From Winogradskyella epiphytica (lineage in GTDB: Bacteria > Bacteroidota > Bacteroidia > Flavobacteriales > Flavobacteriaceae), in the NCBI RefSeq assembly GCF_003217215.1, contig NZ_QJTD01000001.1, positions 1,116,001-1,180,000 on the forward strand: a DNA stretch of 64,000 bases. The letters run 5' to 3'. The stretch's first letter is position 1. Each line of letters begins with the position of its first letter. Position numbers and translations under genes: made by a program. Of this stretch, positions 62,858 through 64,000 are shown piece by piece. The notes beneath the pieces are model-generated. The model was not told where the DNA came from and ran no database searches. It saw only the letters and a program-made list of their open reading frames with translations.

Positions 62858-64000
62858 ATGGCGTCTCATTACGAAGCACCTATTAGAAGACCTTTAGTTA
62901 CTGGAAATAAATCGTATCACGATGTTACAGTAGATGTAGCAAGACCAGTCGAGGGCAAAGCCAACAAAGCATGGTGGATTGTTTTCAGTATAGCTTTAGT
63001 AGCATTTCTTTGGGGAATAGGTTGTATTATTTATACCATATCTACAGGTATTGGAGTTTGGGGATTGAACAAGACAGTTAACTGGGCTTGGGATATTACT
63101 AACTTCGTTTGGTGGGTAGGTATCGGTCACGCAGGAACATTGATTTCTGCAGTATTACTATTATTCCGTCAAAAATGGAGAATGGCGATTAACCGTTCGG
63201 CAGAAGCGATGACCATCTTCGCGGTATTCCAAGCCGGTTTATTCCCACTAATACACATGGGTCGTCCATGGTTAGCATACTGGGTATTACCTATTCCAAA
63301 CCAATTCGGTTCGTTATGGGTTAACTTTAACTCACCACTACTTTGGGACGTATTCGCGATTTCAACTTATTTATCAGTATCACTTGTATTCTGGTGGACT
63401 GGTTTATTACCAGATTTCGCAATGTTAAGAGATAGAGCAGTTCGCCCTTTCCAAAAGAAAATTTACGCTTTAGTAAGTTTCGGTTGGTCTGGTAGAGCAA
63501 AAGATTGGCAACGTTTTGAAGAAGTATCATTGGTACTTGCAGGTTTAGCAACACCATTAGTACTTTCGGTACATACCATTGTATCGTTTGACTTCGCAAC
63601 ATCGATAGTTCCAGGATGGCATACAACAATTTTCCCTCCTTACTTCGTTGCGGGTGCAATCTTCTCTGGTTTTGCCATGGTAAACACACTTCTTATTATT
63701 ATGAGAAAAGTGTGTAATCTTGAAGATTATATCACTATCCAACATATAGAATTAATGAACATTGTAATTATGCTTACAGGTTCTATTGTTGGTGTAGCTT
63801 ATATTACTGAGTTATTTATCGCATGGTATTCTGGTGTAGAGTATGAGCAATTTGCGTTCTTAAACAGAGCAACTGGTCCTTACTGGTGGGCTTACTGGGC
63901 AATGATGACTTGTAACGTATTCTCTCCACAGTTCATGTGGTTCAAGAAACTAAGAACAAGTATTATGTTCTCTTTCTTTATCTCTATAGTAGTAAACATT
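62858..64000 (+). CDS. actC: Alternative complex III NrfD-like quinol-oxidising subunit (ActC), partial
   Basis: The 381 codons visible from the ATG at 62858 run off the window end with no stop. They encode an NrfD/PsrC-type polytopic membrane protein. An N-terminal hydrophilic stretch (MASHYEAPIRRPLVTGNKSY) is followed by at least eight helices, with WVGIGHAGTLISAVLLLFRQKWR, FPLIHMGRPWLAYW and WWAYWAMMTCNVFSPQ as recognisable parts. It should carry the quinol-binding site in the inner membrane and to hold ActB on the periplasmic side. ActD-F and cytochrome oxidase genes are expected beyond the edge. Confidence 0.9.
   Translation, partial: MASHYEAPIRRPLVTGNKSYHDVTVDVARPVEGKANKAWWIVFSIALVAFLWGIGCIIYTISTGIGVWGLNKTVNWAWDITNFVWWVGIGHAGTLISAVLLLFRQKWRMAINRSAEAMTIFAVFQAGLFPLIHMGRPWLAYWVLPIPNQFGSLWVNFNSPLLWDVFAISTYLSVSLVFWWTGLLPDFAMLRDRAVRPFQKKIYALVSFGWSGRAKDWQRFEEVSLVLAGLATPLVLSVHTIVSFDFATSIVPGWHTTIFPPYFVAGAIFSGFAMVNTLLIIMRKVCNLEDYITIQHIELMNIVIMLTGSIVGVAYITELFIAWYSGVEYEQFAFLNRATGPYWWAYWAMMTCNVFSPQFMWFKKLRTSIMFSFFISIVVNI

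Overview
The window is chromosomal DNA of a member of the Flavobacteriaceae (Bacteroidota), probably marine; the genus cannot be fixed from the sequence. The support is AT-rich DNA, promoters of the Bacteroidota type (TTTG-N19-TAnnTTTG), a type IX secretion C-terminal sorting domain, an alternative complex III (ActABC) operon, a DUF2723 glycosyltransferase and a long-form EF-Ts.

Layout. 1-8031: a response regulator cut by the window edge, then a cluster transcribed leftwards (lipoprotein, PKD-domain outer-membrane barrel, TPR-CHAT protease-like protein, retropepsin-like protein). It is divergent from an ECF sigma factor and a membrane TPR protein that resembles an anti-sigma. 8205-13372: tatD, cytoplasmic asparaginase, tRNA-Ser(GGA), an ExbB / membrane protein / ExbD / ExbD energiser operon and a beta-barrel protein. 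13367-28900: mostly leftward housekeeping genes: PAP2-like protein, rpoN, asnS, an MMPL/RND transporter, a DUF5686-like barrel, frr, pyrH, then (across an inserted rightward type IX secretion cargo gene) tsf, rpsB, rpsI, rplM, a UspA protein and a Sua5-type enzyme. 28981-32953: a 49-residue unlisted small gene, an ABC-F protein and a YgiQ-type radical SAM protein.

32954-40351 is the clearest accessory region: palindromic repeats, a frameshifted YkgJ-type gene, and a compact leftward operon of a controller (C) protein, a 5-methylcytosine methyltransferase, a McrB-like AAA+ protein and a McrC-like DUF2357/DUF524 nuclease. A GACT-N3-AGTC operator sits just upstream of the operon promoter. I read this as a LlaJI/BsuMI-like restriction-modification system in which McrBC-type proteins do the cutting and a single methyltransferase protects the host.

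40352-57404: polA, an 11-bp minisatellite, a small secreted protein, an aldehyde dehydrogenase preceded by a degenerate duplicated leader, a metallophosphoesterase, a thioredoxin-fold protein without the CXXC cysteines, a polysaccharide deacetylase adjoining a 1130-residue DUF2723 protein, tRNA-Gln(TTG), a UspA tandem protein, and the rimP-nusA-infB operon with a terminator-like hairpin in its leader. 57609-64000: a SPOR-domain protein and the start of the alternative complex III operon (ActA, ActB and partial ActC), which passes electrons from quinol towards cytochrome oxidase.

No rRNA, CRISPR array, complete insertion sequence or prophage was seen. The two parts that most deserve a second look are the CHAT/retropepsin/sigma cluster at 415-8031 and the C-protein-controlled McrBC-type operon at 34145-40021.
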